Origin: Porphyromonas pasteri
Lineage (GTDB): Bacteria; Bacteroidota; Bacteroidia; Bacteroidales; Porphyromonadaceae
NCBI RefSeq assembly: GCF_014647755.1
Contig: NZ_BMPU01000001.1
Coordinates: 62,001-126,000 of the forward strand
DNA length: 64,000 bases
Reading direction: 5' to 3'
The notes below the pieces were generated by a model, which worked only from the letters and a program-made list of their open reading frames with translations, had not been told where the DNA came from and made no database searches. Numbering within the stretch: the first letter of the stretch is position 1; every line of letters starts with the position of its first letter. Below, piece after piece: positions 17,540 to 27,459 of this stretch. The position numbers and the translations under genes are program-made.

Positions 17540-18304
17540 CTACTTATTCTTGTTGATCAGCTCGGCTGCCAGCTGTAGGTGGTTGATGGCTCCACGGCTA
17601 TCGGCATCGTAGAGTAGGGCGGGGAGGCCGTGGCTCGGAGCTTCGCCGAGCTTTACGTTGCGCTGGATGACGGTCTCGAAGACGAGACCCTTGAAGTGGG
17701 ACTTGACCTCCTCATAGATCTGGTTGTTTAGGCGTGTACGGCTGTCGTACATCGTCATGAGGAAGCCCTCGATATCGAGCTGTGCATTGAGGCGCTGGCG
17801 TACAATACGGATGGTGTTGAGGAGCTTAGAGATCCCTTCGAGTGCGAAGTACTCGCACTGCACGGGGATGAGCACGGAGTCTGCTGCTACGAGAGCATTG
17901 ACAGTGATCAAGCCGAGCGAGGGCGAGCAGTCGATGAGGATATAGTCGTATCGGTCGAGGATGGGTGCGAGGACAGAGCGGAGGATATACTCACGCTCCG
18001 AGCGCTCCAGTAGCTCGAGATCTGCCCCCGCCAGATCAATGTGTGAAGGCAAGAGGTCAAGGCCGTCGACGACCGTCTTCGTGATGGCCTCCGTAGCAGG
18101 CAGGCCGGAGCAGAGGCATTCGTAGATCGTCTTGCCTATCTGAGAGGCATCGATGCCGATCCCCGAAGTGGCGTTGGCCTGCGGGTCCGTGTCGACCAGG
18201 AGTACGCGCTTCTCAAGGGAGGCTAAGGAAGCTGCCAGATTGATAGCGGTCGTGGTCTTACCCACTCCGCCCTTCTGATTGGCTAATGCGATGACTTTGC
18301 CCAT
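17540..18304 (-). CDS. parA: chromosome-partitioning ATPase ParA/Soj
   Basis: ParA binds DNA non-specifically when ATP-bound and moves the ParB-parS complex. The 254-residue protein starts MGKVIALANQKGGVGKTT, the deviant Walker A motif (KGGVGKT, 11-17). VDTDPQANAT and LIDCSPSLG follow as the other nucleotide motifs. An upstream in-frame ATG (18346) would add 14 unconserved residues, so the ATG at 18304 is chosen. A -7 box lies at 18401-18408. Confidence 0.96.
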   Translation of the reverse strand: MGKVIALANQKGGVGKTTTAINLAASLASLEKRVLLVDTDPQANATSGIGIDASQIGKTIYECLCSGLPATEAITKTVVDGLDLLPSHIDLAGADLELLERSEREYILRSVLAPILDRYDYILIDCSPSLGLITVNALVAADSVLIPVQCEYFALEGISKLLNTIRIVRQRLNAQLDIEGFLMTMYDSRTRLNNQIYEEVKSHFKGLVFETVIQRNVKLGEAPSHGLPALLYDADSRGAINHLQLAAELINKNK

Positions 18305-18400
18305 GTGCTCTATATCTCTATATATAACGTATGCTGTCGGTGTCATCGGCCTCTCAAGATCCTTTACTTGGGATGAGGGCAGACTTACCTAATTAGCCCA

Positions 18401-18408
18401 CAAAATTA
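18401..18408 (-). promoter_or_regulatory. -7 box TAATTTTG upstream of parA
   Basis: It matches TAnnTTTG on the minus strand, about 97 bases from the parA start. No firm -33 element is seen. Confidence 0.45.
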
Positions 18409-18624
18409 CTACTTCTCACCGATATGTTTCCCTTGCCATGGCTGAACGGTGGGGCTCTCAGGTTAAATTTTAGAGTACACTCTTGAGGCTGAGGAAGTCG
18501 CCCTCTCACACCAAACCATCATCTTACCTCCCTTTGAAAGCTCTCAGAAGGGAGAGCGTAAAAAGAGCAAGCTAAGTACTAGCCTTGCCGCCTTCGTGAT
18601 GGGGATGGTGAATCTATATTGAGA

Positions 18625-19019
18625 GCATCGCACGTCCAGCTCCCCGACATGCGTCTCCGAAGTGATACACAAGCCCTTCGCTTTGCCGCGAGTATTCCTC
18701 TTATCCTGCAGAGGGAAAAGTGTCCTTCTCGTGAAGAAAAAAGCACCTTCCCGTAGTGGAATTCTTCTATCTATGTACGTAGTCTTAAAGACTAGGCACG
18801 TAAATCCAAATATCCACGTACGTAGATATTAGAGCCACGTACGTAGCCCAAACTTATCTTCCACTCGTCCACAACTTTTATCCCTACGCGGAGCAACAAT
18901 CTAATAGAGGTCACTTCTCAAAGCTATATAGCTTCGCACCGAAAGCTATATAGGAATCAGTCCAAAGCTATATAGCTTTCTTCGCCATCCCATATAGCTC
19001 CACCCAGCGGCCAATATAG
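18625..19019 (+). repeat. composite intergenic element, copy 2 (two 21-22 bp arrays)
   Basis: This is the longest copy of the element also found at 10011-10338 (inverted) and 42017-42281. The ACGTACGT array has units whose ACGT falls at 18777, 18798, 18820 and 18841 (21/22/21). The CTATATAG array has five units at 18925, 18947, 18969, 18991 and 19013, exactly 22 bp apart, against two in copy 1, so copy number varies. No gene is visible from 18409 to 19095. Confidence 0.87.
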
Positions 19020-19095
19020 GTTGCTACTACCCCCTCTTGTAAATGAGTATCAGCACTGGGGTACATTGTCCCAGTCTGGACTAGTTACGGCCCCT

Positions 19096-20676
19096 TTAAA
19101 GGCCTACGATTCGGAAGAGTAGAGAGCGCTCTAGGCGAGTGCCGTCGGGACGGGTCAATTTGATGTGTAGGAGTAGAGGCCCTTCGGCGGAGACTCCGAT
19201 GATTCGAAGGGCTTCAGCGGGCATCGTGCGGAGGCTTTGGATCCAAGAGTCACGTGCGAGAGAGGTACCTCGTGCGAGAAGCTCACCCGTCAGTCGATAA
19301 AGAGTAAAGTGACATTCCCCATCGGGAGAGCTATCCAGTAGAGTAAAGAGCTCTTCGTCTGATAGACGCTTTCGCGAAGTGTCATCTTGGTTGCCGCCGC
19401 CCTCCTCTGGGGAAGAATTCTTTTGCCCTGGAGTCGCAAAGCCAGCCGAACGGGCTGCGGCATGCCAGTTGCCTGCCTCTTCTATGGCTTGAAAGTCCTT
19501 TCGCTCCAGGGCAATGCCCGCCTTGCTTTTCAACCCCTTGGGGAGGAGGCTACTGTCGTAGTGAAGAAGATCGACTACCAGTCCGTCATCACCGAGGAGA
19601 AGGCCTATGAGTCCGCTCTGATTGAGTAGGCGAGGAAGGCTGGCCTTCACGAAGGTCTCCCGAGGAGCATCGGGGTAAGCAGCTGCTAAGGCATCGGGAT
19701 CTTTCGTCACGACGATGTAGCTACCTGCGGGGATAGTGCGTGGCGGGAGGGGTGTGATCTTGTAAGATGACCCGTCACGCCCTGCCGCCAGTGCATAGTC
19801 TCCGAGCTCACAAGGGGAGTCGCTGGCATTGTATAGCTCGATGTATTCGGGACAGCCTGCCTTGGGGTGTGGCATGACTTCGGAGAGAAGTAGACGGGGA
19901 GTAGGTGTGGGTGTTGGGACAGGCTCTGGTCGAGGTGGAGTGCCTTCGCCTCCTATGGGATCAGTCTCGCTCGCAGGGTAGATGCGGAGCTGTCGGAAGT
20001 GCCAACCCGTATGGTGCGTGCTGGTGAAGGTACAGCTGATACCGAAGGTGTTCTTCTCAGGGAGGGTGGGGCGGAAGTCTTCCTCCTCGCCGATGAGCTC
20101 CCATTCTTGTTCGCTGCCCGCTTCTCGTAGGTAGAGTTGCCAGCCAGCTTCGGCACTGTAGCGGACATCATAGTCCCAGCTACCCGAGGTGTTCAGCAGG
20201 ATAGGACTGCTGATAAGTGGGCGCCCAAGAGGGCTGAGTATGAATTCTGTGGGATGGCTATCGCTTCGTCCAACCCTCACCCGCCTTAGATTGATACACT
20301 GCTGACCTCCTTGTCCGAAGTCTAATGCCACATATTCGTAGCTCTTTTCCGCCAATGGCTTGATAGCACAGAGGAGGATCGTTGCATGGTTGTAGGCTGT
20401 GGGGATGAGGTCGGTCTTCACCTGTCCGCGCCAGATGGGTTGCTTGGGTAGCAGGATGTCCGTAGCGAGTGTGGCACTACCTCGTGGAGGCTCCTTGGGT
20501 ACGGAAAGATGCAGGGCTCCCCCTGTGATATGGTAGAGCTCTCGGTCATAGCGCCAGTGCTTCTCCGTGGGCGTGCCCTCGGTGGAGAAGTCCGCTTGCC
20601 ATACTTGGGCAGAGGCGCAGATAGGGAGGAAGGTGAGGAGAAGGAGGTAGAGAAAAGGGTAACGGTAGCTATACAT
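19096..20676 (-). CDS. secreted lamin-tail-domain protein
   Basis: A 526-residue exported protein. The signal peptide (YPFLYLLLLTFLPICASAQ) is followed by a beta-sandwich-like region with Trp-rich blocks, then a lamin-tail domain (LLLSEVMPHPKAGCPEYIEL onward, about 260-370), a fold used for protein or carbohydrate contacts. The C-terminal 100 residues are not recognised and do not look like a clear type IX secretion signal. The ATG at 20676 is chosen because it begins the signal peptide. The longer frame from 20775 overlaps the recombinase gene. No function is inferred beyond export. Confidence 0.75.
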   Translation of the reverse strand: MYSYRYPFLYLLLLTFLPICASAQVWQADFSTEGTPTEKHWRYDRELYHITGGALHLSVPKEPPRGSATLATDILLPKQPIWRGQVKTDLIPTAYNHATILLCAIKPLAEKSYEYVALDFGQGGQQCINLRRVRVGRSDSHPTEFILSPLGRPLISSPILLNTSGSWDYDVRYSAEAGWQLYLREAGSEQEWELIGEEEDFRPTLPEKNTFGISCTFTSTHHTGWHFRQLRIYPASETDPIGGEGTPPRPEPVPTPTPTPRLLLSEVMPHPKAGCPEYIELYNASDSPCELGDYALAAGRDGSSYKITPLPPRTIPAGSYIVVTKDPDALAAAYPDAPRETFVKASLPRLLNQSGLIGLLLGDDGLVVDLLHYDSSLLPKGLKSKAGIALERKDFQAIEEAGNWHAAARSAGFATPGQKNSSPEEGGGNQDDTSRKRLSDEELFTLLDSSPDGECHFTLYRLTGELLARGTSLARDSWIQSLRTMPAEALRIIGVSAEGPLLLHIKLTRPDGTRLERSLLFRIVGL

Positions 20677-20716
20677 CGGCAGCTGTGTTTGCTTCGAGCA
20701 AGCTGGGCGACGGTGG

Positions 20717-21646
20717 TCAATCGTCGTCAGGGCGATCATCACGGGGCGTACGTGCTGCCCGTGGATGTGCCGCATAGAGCTTCTTCAGTTGCTCGAAGGA
20801 GGTATGTGTGTATCGTACGGTGGTGGAGACGGAGCTGTGACCCATGAGCTCGCGTAGGAGCATGAGGTCTGCTCCAGAGTTAAGCATGTCGGTAGCGAAG
20901 GTGTGGCGCAGGACGTGCGCACCTCGGCGGGAGAGATTGGGGACGGTAGCGAGTGCCGTATGTGCCACCTGATAGACGGCACGGGGAGCCATCGGCGTGC
21001 CCTTGCTGCCGACAAAGAAGGACTCCGTCGTGCCGAAGATAGAGGTGCGCAGGTGACGCCATGCTTCGATCTCTTCGGCAAGACCTTTGCCGAAGGGGAC
21101 GATACGCTCTTTGCGCCCCTTACCTAAGACCTTGAGCTGACGCTCGGTGGTGTCGACAGCTTGGTCACGTAGACCAGCGATCTCTGAGCGACGTAGGCCA
21201 CACTCATAGAGCATGGTGAGGATGAGGTGGTCGCGTACAGCTCGCCAGTCCGTCGGGTCGACCTCCTCCGAGAGCATCTGCTCCATATCTTCGGTAGGTA
21301 CATAGACGGGGAGCGGGCGTGCAGCCTTCGGGGGGCGGAGGGCTTGGATGGGATTGCGCTTGATCTGCCCCGTCTTCAGTAGGTGGCGGTAGAAGCTCCT
21401 GATCGAGGTGAGGCATCGCCCCACCGTCGAGGCCTTCAGCCCCTCGTCGAGCTTGACCGATAGCCAGCCACGCACCAAGTCGAGGTCGCCCTCGGAGGGC
21501 ACGAACGGCTCACCTAGACGCTCTTCAGCATAGGCCGTGAAGTTCCTGAGGTCGGACTGGTAGGTCTCGATGGTCAGGGGCGAGGCGGCAGCTTCGTGGC
21601 TGAGGTAGTCAAGGAAGGCGCGGATCGAATCGGTGGCAGGCGGCAT
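20717..21646 (-). CDS. Xer-type tyrosine recombinase
   Basis: A 309-residue site-specific recombinase of the XerC/XerD class, which resolves chromosome dimers at dif. The catalytic set is complete: Arg152 (CGLRRSE), Lys176 (VLGKGRKER), His244 and Arg247 (HVLRHTFATD), His270 (LMGHSS) and Tyr279 (VRYTH). The N-terminal SAM-like DNA-binding domain starts at SIRAFLDYLSHE. The length and the lack of a neighbouring element favour a housekeeping Xer rather than a mobile integrase. A second Xer paralogue could lie elsewhere. pdxH is 11 bases upstream. Confidence 0.9.
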   Translation of the reverse strand: MPPATDSIRAFLDYLSHEAAASPLTIETYQSDLRNFTAYAEERLGEPFVPSEGDLDLVRGWLSVKLDEGLKASTVGRCLTSIRSFYRHLLKTGQIKRNPIQALRPPKAARPLPVYVPTEDMEQMLSEEVDPTDWRAVRDHLILTMLYECGLRRSEIAGLRDQAVDTTERQLKVLGKGRKERIVPFGKGLAEEIEAWRHLRTSIFGTTESFFVGSKGTPMAPRAVYQVAHTALATVPNLSRRGAHVLRHTFATDMLNSGADLMLLRELMGHSSVSTTVRYTHTSFEQLKKLYAAHPRAARTPRDDRPDDD

Positions 21647-21657
21647 CGTCGTGGGGA

Positions 21658-22308
21658 CTAAGGTGCTAAGCGCTCAAGGCTCCATGTACCGTCCTCTTGT
21701 AGCTCGTAGAGGAAGCGGTCATGCAGACGACTATCACGTCCTTGCCATAGCTCGATACGCGAGGGTGTCACGGCGAAGCCTCCCCAGTTCTCGGGGCGGG
21801 GTACTTCGCGCCCGACAAAGCGGAGACTCTCCGCAGCGAAGCGCATCATGATGTACTCGCGTGAGGGGATGGGCTGGCTCTGTGGGGAGATGCGTGATCC
21901 GACACGGCTCTTGTAGGGGCGCATAGCAAAGTAGGCATCACTCTCAGCAGCTGGTAGACGCTCTATAGTCCCCTCGATGTGGATCTGTCGCTCGAACTCA
22001 TGCCAGAGGAAGGTCAGAGCGACGTGGGGATTGGCTGCTATCTGCTTGCCCTTGCGGCTGTCGTAGTTGGAGTAGAAGACGAAGCGCCCCTCGAGGACCT
22101 CCTTCAGCAGTACGGTGCGCATGCTGGGACGTCCTTCAGGAGTCGCTGTCCCTACGATGACGGCAGTGGGTTCGTTGACCTTAGCCTCTATAGCTTGGTC
22201 GATCCATGTGCTGACGATCTCAAGGGGATCGGCTGGGAGGTCCTTGCGGCTGAGGCTGAGCGAGGTGTACTCGCGGCGGATATTCTCTAAGTGTAGGTCC
22301 TTAGACAT
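21658..22308 (-). CDS. pdxH: pyridoxamine 5'-phosphate oxidase PdxH
   Basis: This FMN enzyme oxidises pyridoxamine or pyridoxine 5'-phosphate to pyridoxal phosphate with oxygen. The 216-residue protein has all the family blocks: RTVLLKEVLEGRFVFYSNY, RKGKQIAANPHVALTFLWHE, SRVGSRISPQSQ and the C-terminal ELWQGRDSRLHDRF. It is followed closely by the Xer gene (11 bases). Confidence 0.95.
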   Translation of the reverse strand: MSKDLHLENIRREYTSLSLSRKDLPADPLEIVSTWIDQAIEAKVNEPTAVIVGTATPEGRPSMRTVLLKEVLEGRFVFYSNYDSRKGKQIAANPHVALTFLWHEFERQIHIEGTIERLPAAESDAYFAMRPYKSRVGSRISPQSQPIPSREYIMMRFAAESLRFVGREVPRPENWGGFAVTPSRIELWQGRDSRLHDRFLYELQEDGTWSLERLAP

Positions 22309-22332
22309 AATTGTGATGAATGACTGGGGGCT

Positions 22333-23625
22333 TTAGGCTTTGTCCTTAGCTCCCTTGAGCTGACGGATCTCAGCTTCGAGGGCGGCGATACGCTCGTCCT
22401 GTGCGTGGATCGTCTGCTGGTAGGAGTTCAGCTCTTCGGTCTCGATACTGCTCGGTGCCTGCTCCTCGACGCGGAGAAGGAGGTCACTGAGTACGTTCAT
22501 ATAGTTGTTGAACGCATCGTAAGGCGAGTTATAAGGGCTGAAGGGATGGCCTCCCCAGTTGATGGTATTCATATAGTAGAAGTGGTCAGCGCTCTGCAGA
22601 TAGAGCCAGTCCTGTAGGAGACTACGATCCTCAAGGGCGTGCACACGCTCGCCCCATTGACGGAGCTTCTCGAGGGCACCGTGCTGGAGGATGTTGCCAT
22701 TCCACTCGTTGGTACTCTTCTCTTCTCCTGCCCAGCTGATAGGCGAAGCTACGGTAAGCGGTGCGATGGCTTTATGCTCGTCAAGTAGCTCTGATGGGGT
22801 GGCGAAGCCCACACCATAGTCGGGAGCTAAGAGAGGCAGCGCCTTGAAGAACTCAAAGATCCCCGACTCACGGCGGTGCATCGCTCCGAGTACCTCATAG
22901 TTCATGTAGAGGAGCGTGAAGTCTTCTCCTTCGGGAAGCCACTTGACTCGTCCGAGGAGCTTGTCGGCGGTGACGGGATACTCGGGAGAGCCGTAGTTGG
23001 TGAAGTGGTTCGTCACCAGCTCCGAAAGAGGAGCATTGCGTAGCAGGAGCTTGGTGCTAGGCTCTGCAGCTGCATCGTAGAGGTAATTCGGGCTCTTCCA
23101 GCCGAGGATGTGCTTAGCGCCCTCGGTGATAATCCCTTCGTAGCCCATTGCTGCCACCTCGCTGGCGATCTCATCGGAGTAGATGAGCTCTGAATTGCAG
23201 AAGACGCGAGAGCGCTCGATACCGAAGAGTTCGCGTAGCTTCGTCTGCTGCATGCGTACCTGATTTCTGAACTCTACGGGATCATAGAGCGAGGCGACGG
23301 AGTGCGCATAGGTCTCAGCGACGAACTCCACGCGTCCCGTGGCGGCGAGCTCCTTGAAGCTATCGATCAGTGCCGGCTTGTAGTACTCCATCTGCTCAAG
23401 AGCCAGACCCGAGATCGAGAAGCTTACACGGAAGTCGGGGTAGGCCTTCAGTAGCTCGAGGAGCATGTGGTTAGCAGGGATGTAGCACGAGTCAGCTATG
23501 CGCTCGAAGACCTCTTCGTTGAGGTAGTCATCGGTATAGTAGTGGGAGTTGCCGATGTCGAAGAAGCGATAGCGACGCAGCCTATAGGGCTGATGTATCT
23601 GGAAGCAGAGGCATATCTTTTTCAT
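22333..23625 (-). CDS. glycoside hydrolase family 57 (alpha-amylase-like)
   Basis: A 430-residue cytosolic enzyme of family GH57, which acts on alpha-glucans as amylase, amylopullulanase or branching enzyme. The N-terminal CLCFQIHQPYRLRRYRFF and the nucleophile region RVFCNSELIYSDE are typical. A coiled-coil-like tail (LNSYQQTIHAQDERIAALEA) closes it. It is the last gene of a three-gene operon with a GT4 synthase and GH133 debranching enzyme, the standard Bacteroidota glycogen/maltodextrin cluster. Confidence 0.9.
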   Translation of the reverse strand: MKKICLCFQIHQPYRLRRYRFFDIGNSHYYTDDYLNEEVFERIADSCYIPANHMLLELLKAYPDFRVSFSISGLALEQMEYYKPALIDSFKELAATGRVEFVAETYAHSVASLYDPVEFRNQVRMQQTKLRELFGIERSRVFCNSELIYSDEIASEVAAMGYEGIITEGAKHILGWKSPNYLYDAAAEPSTKLLLRNAPLSELVTNHFTNYGSPEYPVTADKLLGRVKWLPEGEDFTLLYMNYEVLGAMHRRESGIFEFFKALPLLAPDYGVGFATPSELLDEHKAIAPLTVASPISWAGEEKSTNEWNGNILQHGALEKLRQWGERVHALEDRSLLQDWLYLQSADHFYYMNTINWGGHPFSPYNSPYDAFNNYMNVLSDLLLRVEEQAPSSIETEELNSYQQTIHAQDERIAALEAEIRQLKGAKDKA

Positions 23626-23654
23626 AACGGATAGCGGGTATGTCGGTGTAGTGA

Positions 23655-24914
23655 TTAGCGGACGTAGCGATCATAGATGGCGCGGACCTTACGTCCAGCT
23701 GCCTCCCAAGTAATGCTGTTGACTTCCCGAAGCCCCTCTTCCTTGAGGAAGCGGTGCATCTCGGGATAGGTGATAAGTGCGTAGATGGCATCGGCCATAG
23801 CGTCGATATCCCAGTAGTCGACCTTGACGGCGTAGTTGAGGATCTCGGCGCACCCCGACTGGTAGGAGATGATCGAGGGGACTCCACACTGCATCGCCTC
23901 CAAGGGCGATATGCCGAAGGGCTCTGAGACGGAGGGCATGACGTAGACGTCGCTAGCCTTGAAGACCTCATAGACCTGCTGGCCCTTCATAAAGCCCGTG
24001 AAGTGGAAGCGATCGGAGATGTTGCGCTCTGCGGCGAGGCGGATCATCGCATCCATCATGTCGCCGCTACCGGCCATGATGAAGCGGACGTCTTGCGTGC
24101 GCTCCAGGACCTTCGCTGCGGCTTCGACGAAGTACTCACAGCCCTTCTGCATCGTGATACGCCCGAGGAAGGTGACGACCTTGTCGCGGACACCACGGCG
24201 GTCGGGGAGTGCGAGGATCGAGGGGGCCAGTGGCGTGACCGCATTGTGCACGGTCGTGACCTTGGCTGGATCCTGATGATACTTCTCAATGACGGTACGG
24301 CGGGTGAGATCGCTGACGGTGATGATGTGGTCAGCGTGGTTCATCCCGTCCATCTCGATACCGAATACCGTGGGGTTCACATTGCCACGACTGCGGTCGA
24401 AGTCCGTGGCGTGGACGTGTACGATGAGGGGCTTACCGGTGATTTGCTTGGCATGGATCCCCGCTGGATAAGTCAGCCAGTCGTGTGAGTGGATGATATC
24501 GAAGGGCTCACTGCGGGCGATGACACCTGCTACGATGGAGTAGTTGTTGATCTCCTCGAGGAGGTTGTCTTGGTACTTCCCCGAGAACTCAAAGCAGCCC
24601 AAGTCATTCGTCGGTAGGTAGGAGAAGTCCGCATAGATATGATCCCGTAGGCGGTAGTAGAGCTCGGGATCCATCTTCCCCTCGAGGCGATCACGGACGT
24701 AGTCATAGGTGACGTCTCGGTAGACGACGGGGGTGTCTCCCGCACCGATGATCCTGAGGAAGCTCTTGTCCTCATCGCCGTAGGGGCGGGGGATGACGAA
24801 GGTCGTCTCCATATCGCCCTGGGCTGCCATACCCTGGGTCAAGCCATAGCTGGCTGTACCGAGACCACCGAGGATGTGTGGTGGGAACTCCCACCCGAAC
24901 ATGAGCGCTTTCAT
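23655..24914 (-). CDS. GT4 glycosyltransferase, glycogen-synthase-like
   Basis: A 419-residue GT-B glycosyltransferase. The N-terminus MFGWEFPPHILGGLGTASYG resembles glycogen/starch synthases and GT4 enzymes. The donor-site block VMPSVSEPFGISPLEAMQCG with the EX7E-type glutamates is intact. Its place between GH57 and GH133 genes (four-base overlap with the latter) suggests alpha-glucan synthesis (inference). It has no signal peptide. Confidence 0.88.
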   Translation of the reverse strand: MKALMFGWEFPPHILGGLGTASYGLTQGMAAQGDMETTFVIPRPYGDEDKSFLRIIGAGDTPVVYRDVTYDYVRDRLEGKMDPELYYRLRDHIYADFSYLPTNDLGCFEFSGKYQDNLLEEINNYSIVAGVIARSEPFDIIHSHDWLTYPAGIHAKQITGKPLIVHVHATDFDRSRGNVNPTVFGIEMDGMNHADHIITVSDLTRRTVIEKYHQDPAKVTTVHNAVTPLAPSILALPDRRGVRDKVVTFLGRITMQKGCEYFVEAAAKVLERTQDVRFIMAGSGDMMDAMIRLAAERNISDRFHFTGFMKGQQVYEVFKASDVYVMPSVSEPFGISPLEAMQCGVPSIISYQSGCAEILNYAVKVDYWDIDAMADAIYALITYPEMHRFLKEEGLREVNSITWEAAGRKVRAIYDRYVR

Positions 24915-26887
24915 TCGTATCTAATTATGGGGAGGATCTGTGTGTCGTACTTACTCTTAGCCTCTTCGAGTAGGGCAAGTGAGCGAAGTAGTTCTCCGAC
25001 GCTCATCGCAAAGGAGATGGCCCCACGGCCCTTGAAGGGTGGGTTGCCGTCGAAGAGTTCGCTCACGGTGCCTACGCCGTGCTGCTGGAGCTCTTCCTCC
25101 ATGCCGATGAGCGTGTTCTCAATGAAGGAGATAGCACTGCGCCCATAGAGCTTGATGCAGGCCTCGAAGTAGGGACCGAGGAGCCAAGGCCATACGGAGC
25201 CGTTGTAGTAGGACTGCTCACGCTGCCACTGCGTGCCGTGGCACTGAGGCTGGTAGCCGTCGCTCTTTGGGCTCAGGGAGCGGAGTCCCTTCGGCGTGCG
25301 TAGCTCACGAGTGATGATCTCGAGGACGGAGCGACGGGTGGCCTTAGGTAGAGGCGAGTAGGGGAGTGAGGTGGCGAAGACCATGTTCGGACGCACGCTC
25401 CAGTCACGCCATGAGGAGTGGGGGTGTACGTAGTCGAAGAGGTAGCCGTGCTGATTGATGAAGGTGTCGCAGAAGCTCTGCTGTACACGCCCCAGCAGCT
25501 CCTCGAGCTCAGGTGTCCATTTCTGGGGAAGGGCTTCGCGGCAGAAGCACAGGGCATTATACCACAGGGCATTGACCTCGACGAGATAGCCCTCACGGCG
25601 GACGACCGCCTGACCATTGACCTTCGCATCCATCCATGAGAGGGGACGCCCGTCTCCCGTCATCACGCACAGCCCGTTATCATCGATGCGGAGGTTGGGG
25701 TGTACGTTGCGTAGATAATAGTGTATCAGCTCATCGAGGAAGTCACCATAGCGGCTGACCATGTCGGGGAGGCTGGACCAGCGGGCATACTCTTGTAGCG
25801 TCCAGATGGCCCAGAGACCGATGTCTCCCTCGTTGATGTTGCGTATCTCCTTGGAGATGCCCTCCTGTCGCATGAAAGCTCGCATATCTGGGAGCACTGT
25901 GTCCATGATACGGTAGAAGCGCTCAGGAGCATCGGCATAGATGGTACACCCAGGGAGGGCGATGAAGAGGTCGCGAGCGCGCACACCGAACCAAGGGTAG
26001 CCTGCCAGCAGGTAGCCATGTGTAGCGTCGGGGCGGTAGTAGAATTGTAGAGCGGCATTCAGCAGACAGCTACGGAAGTCATCGCGGGGGGTGCGGATAT
26101 TCCGCTCCTCAGCGAAGAGCTGAGCCAAGGTATCTGGATCAGCTTCCTCGACGCCAGCTGAGAAGTAGATCGACTCGCCGACCTCGATGTCTACCTCGAA
26201 GTAGCCGGGGACGTAGAGGTCCTCAGTGTATTCGTAGCCACGCTCGCGCTCCTTGATATATTCGATACGCTCATTCCAGTGTGGGTCAGAGACGAAGTTA
26301 TGAGCCTTCGATAGCTGGAGGTAGAGCGTAGGATAGCCTGGATAGAGGCAGAAGGTGACCCCCGACTTAGCCTGACCATAGTCTCCGTGGTATTGATCAT
26401 TGCGATGCGTGAGCATCTTTACGTCACGGAAGGCGAGGAAGGGAGAGAGTCTTAAGGTCGTGCGGCTGTGGGCCTCAAGGAGCGTGTAGCGTTGCAGCAT
26501 CCTATTGGTGTAATGGCAGAAGAGGAACTCCTTCTGCAGTACCACGCCTCCGACACGATAGGTCGTCGAGGAGGCGATGTCGACATTGTACTCTCGGATG
26601 TACTTGTGCCCCTTGGGGCTGAAGATGTCCCCTTCGTACTCATGGATACCGACGTTGAACGGCACGCCATGCTGCACGATCGTCAGATCAAGGCTGGAGA
26701 GCAGTACGTGGTTGTTCTCACTGAGTTCGGGGACGGGGATGACGAGGACGCCGTGGTACTTGCGTGTGTTACAGCCTACGATGCTGGAGCAGCAATAGGC
26801 GCCCTTGCGGTTGGTACGTATGTACTCCCGCTGGGTGGACTCATCGAGGTTGGCCATGAGTCGGCGGTCGAACTTGAGGTAACTCAT
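24911..26887 (-). CDS. glycogen debranching enzyme (GH133, amylo-alpha-1,6-glucosidase)
   Basis: A 658-residue enzyme that hydrolyses alpha-1,6 branch residues of glycogen or limit dextrin. The N-terminal domain begins STQREYIRTNRKGAYCCSSI, typical of the bacterial GDE family. The (alpha/alpha)6 catalytic domain includes GYPWFGVRARDLFIALPG, GLWAIWTLQEYA and the motif SYYNGSVWPWLLGPY near the C-terminus. It is the first gene of the glucan operon, transcribed away from the divIC-like gene across a 570-bp gap. Confidence 0.9.
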   Translation of the reverse strand: MSYLKFDRRLMANLDESTQREYIRTNRKGAYCCSSIVGCNTRKYHGVLVIPVPELSENNHVLLSSLDLTIVQHGVPFNVGIHEYEGDIFSPKGHKYIREYNVDIASSTTYRVGGVVLQKEFLFCHYTNRMLQRYTLLEAHSRTTLRLSPFLAFRDVKMLTHRNDQYHGDYGQAKSGVTFCLYPGYPTLYLQLSKAHNFVSDPHWNERIEYIKERERGYEYTEDLYVPGYFEVDIEVGESIYFSAGVEEADPDTLAQLFAEERNIRTPRDDFRSCLLNAALQFYYRPDATHGYLLAGYPWFGVRARDLFIALPGCTIYADAPERFYRIMDTVLPDMRAFMRQEGISKEIRNINEGDIGLWAIWTLQEYARWSSLPDMVSRYGDFLDELIHYYLRNVHPNLRIDDNGLCVMTGDGRPLSWMDAKVNGQAVVRREGYLVEVNALWYNALCFCREALPQKWTPELEELLGRVQQSFCDTFINQHGYLFDYVHPHSSWRDWSVRPNMVFATSLPYSPLPKATRRSVLEIITRELRTPKGLRSLSPKSDGYQPQCHGTQWQREQSYYNGSVWPWLLGPYFEACIKLYGRSAISFIENTLIGMEEELQQHGVGTVSELFDGNPPFKGRGAISFAMSVGELLRSLALLEEAKSKYDTQILPIIRYE

Positions 26888-27106
26888 GCTAAGTGTCGCT
26901 TCATTGTGGTCAGGCTCCGCACGATCATTGGACTCATAGAGGAAGCCCCTTCTTGCGAAGTCGTGTATAATTCTCCTGCTAAGTTACGAATTAGTGCCTG
27001 CTTTGCCAAGCCCCCGATCACCTATATATAGGGCATACTTGCAGTTCGTCCGGAGGATGCTCAGATACAGGGTGTAAGCCCACTCTAATAAGGGGGTAGA
27101 TGAACT

Positions 27107-27201
27107 AGTACTGGTCACCGCGCGAACCAGTACTGGTCACTATAATCAACCACTACTGGTTCGCGATGCGACCAGTACTGGTCAGATCGGTGACCAGTAC
27201 T
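27107..27201. repeat. five-unit palindromic array, core CCAGTACTGG
   Basis: AGTACT cores fall at 27107, 27129, 27152 (ACTACT variant), 27174 and 27196, spacings 22/23/22/22. Most units read GACCAGTACTGGTC or one-sided versions. The array lies between the divergent debranching-enzyme and divIC-like genes. The rest of 26888-27459 shows no gene. Confidence 0.88.
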
Positions 27202-27459
27202 GCTTCGTTTTTCCTCCTTCTGTGTAGTGCTCTATGTTCCGTTGTTACAGGGACTTTTGTGGGCCTGTTGAAAGGGGCTCTAAGAGCAGGAAAAGCATCT
27301 CCTTATCCGAGGAGCGAAGGACGAGATATCTGAGCTAATATCCACTGCTTAGAGGTGGGGATGTGAGACGCGTCTTAGATGCGAATCGAACAAGTCTGCG
27401 CTTTTGTGTATTTTAGCACTATATTATTGTGTCGTATTGCGACCCTCTGCCAACAGATA

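Noticed and set aside
20717-21646. Integrase of a mobile island
   Set aside because: The length, complete Xer motifs and pdxH neighbour fit a housekeeping Xer. No attachment sites or island genes are adjacent.
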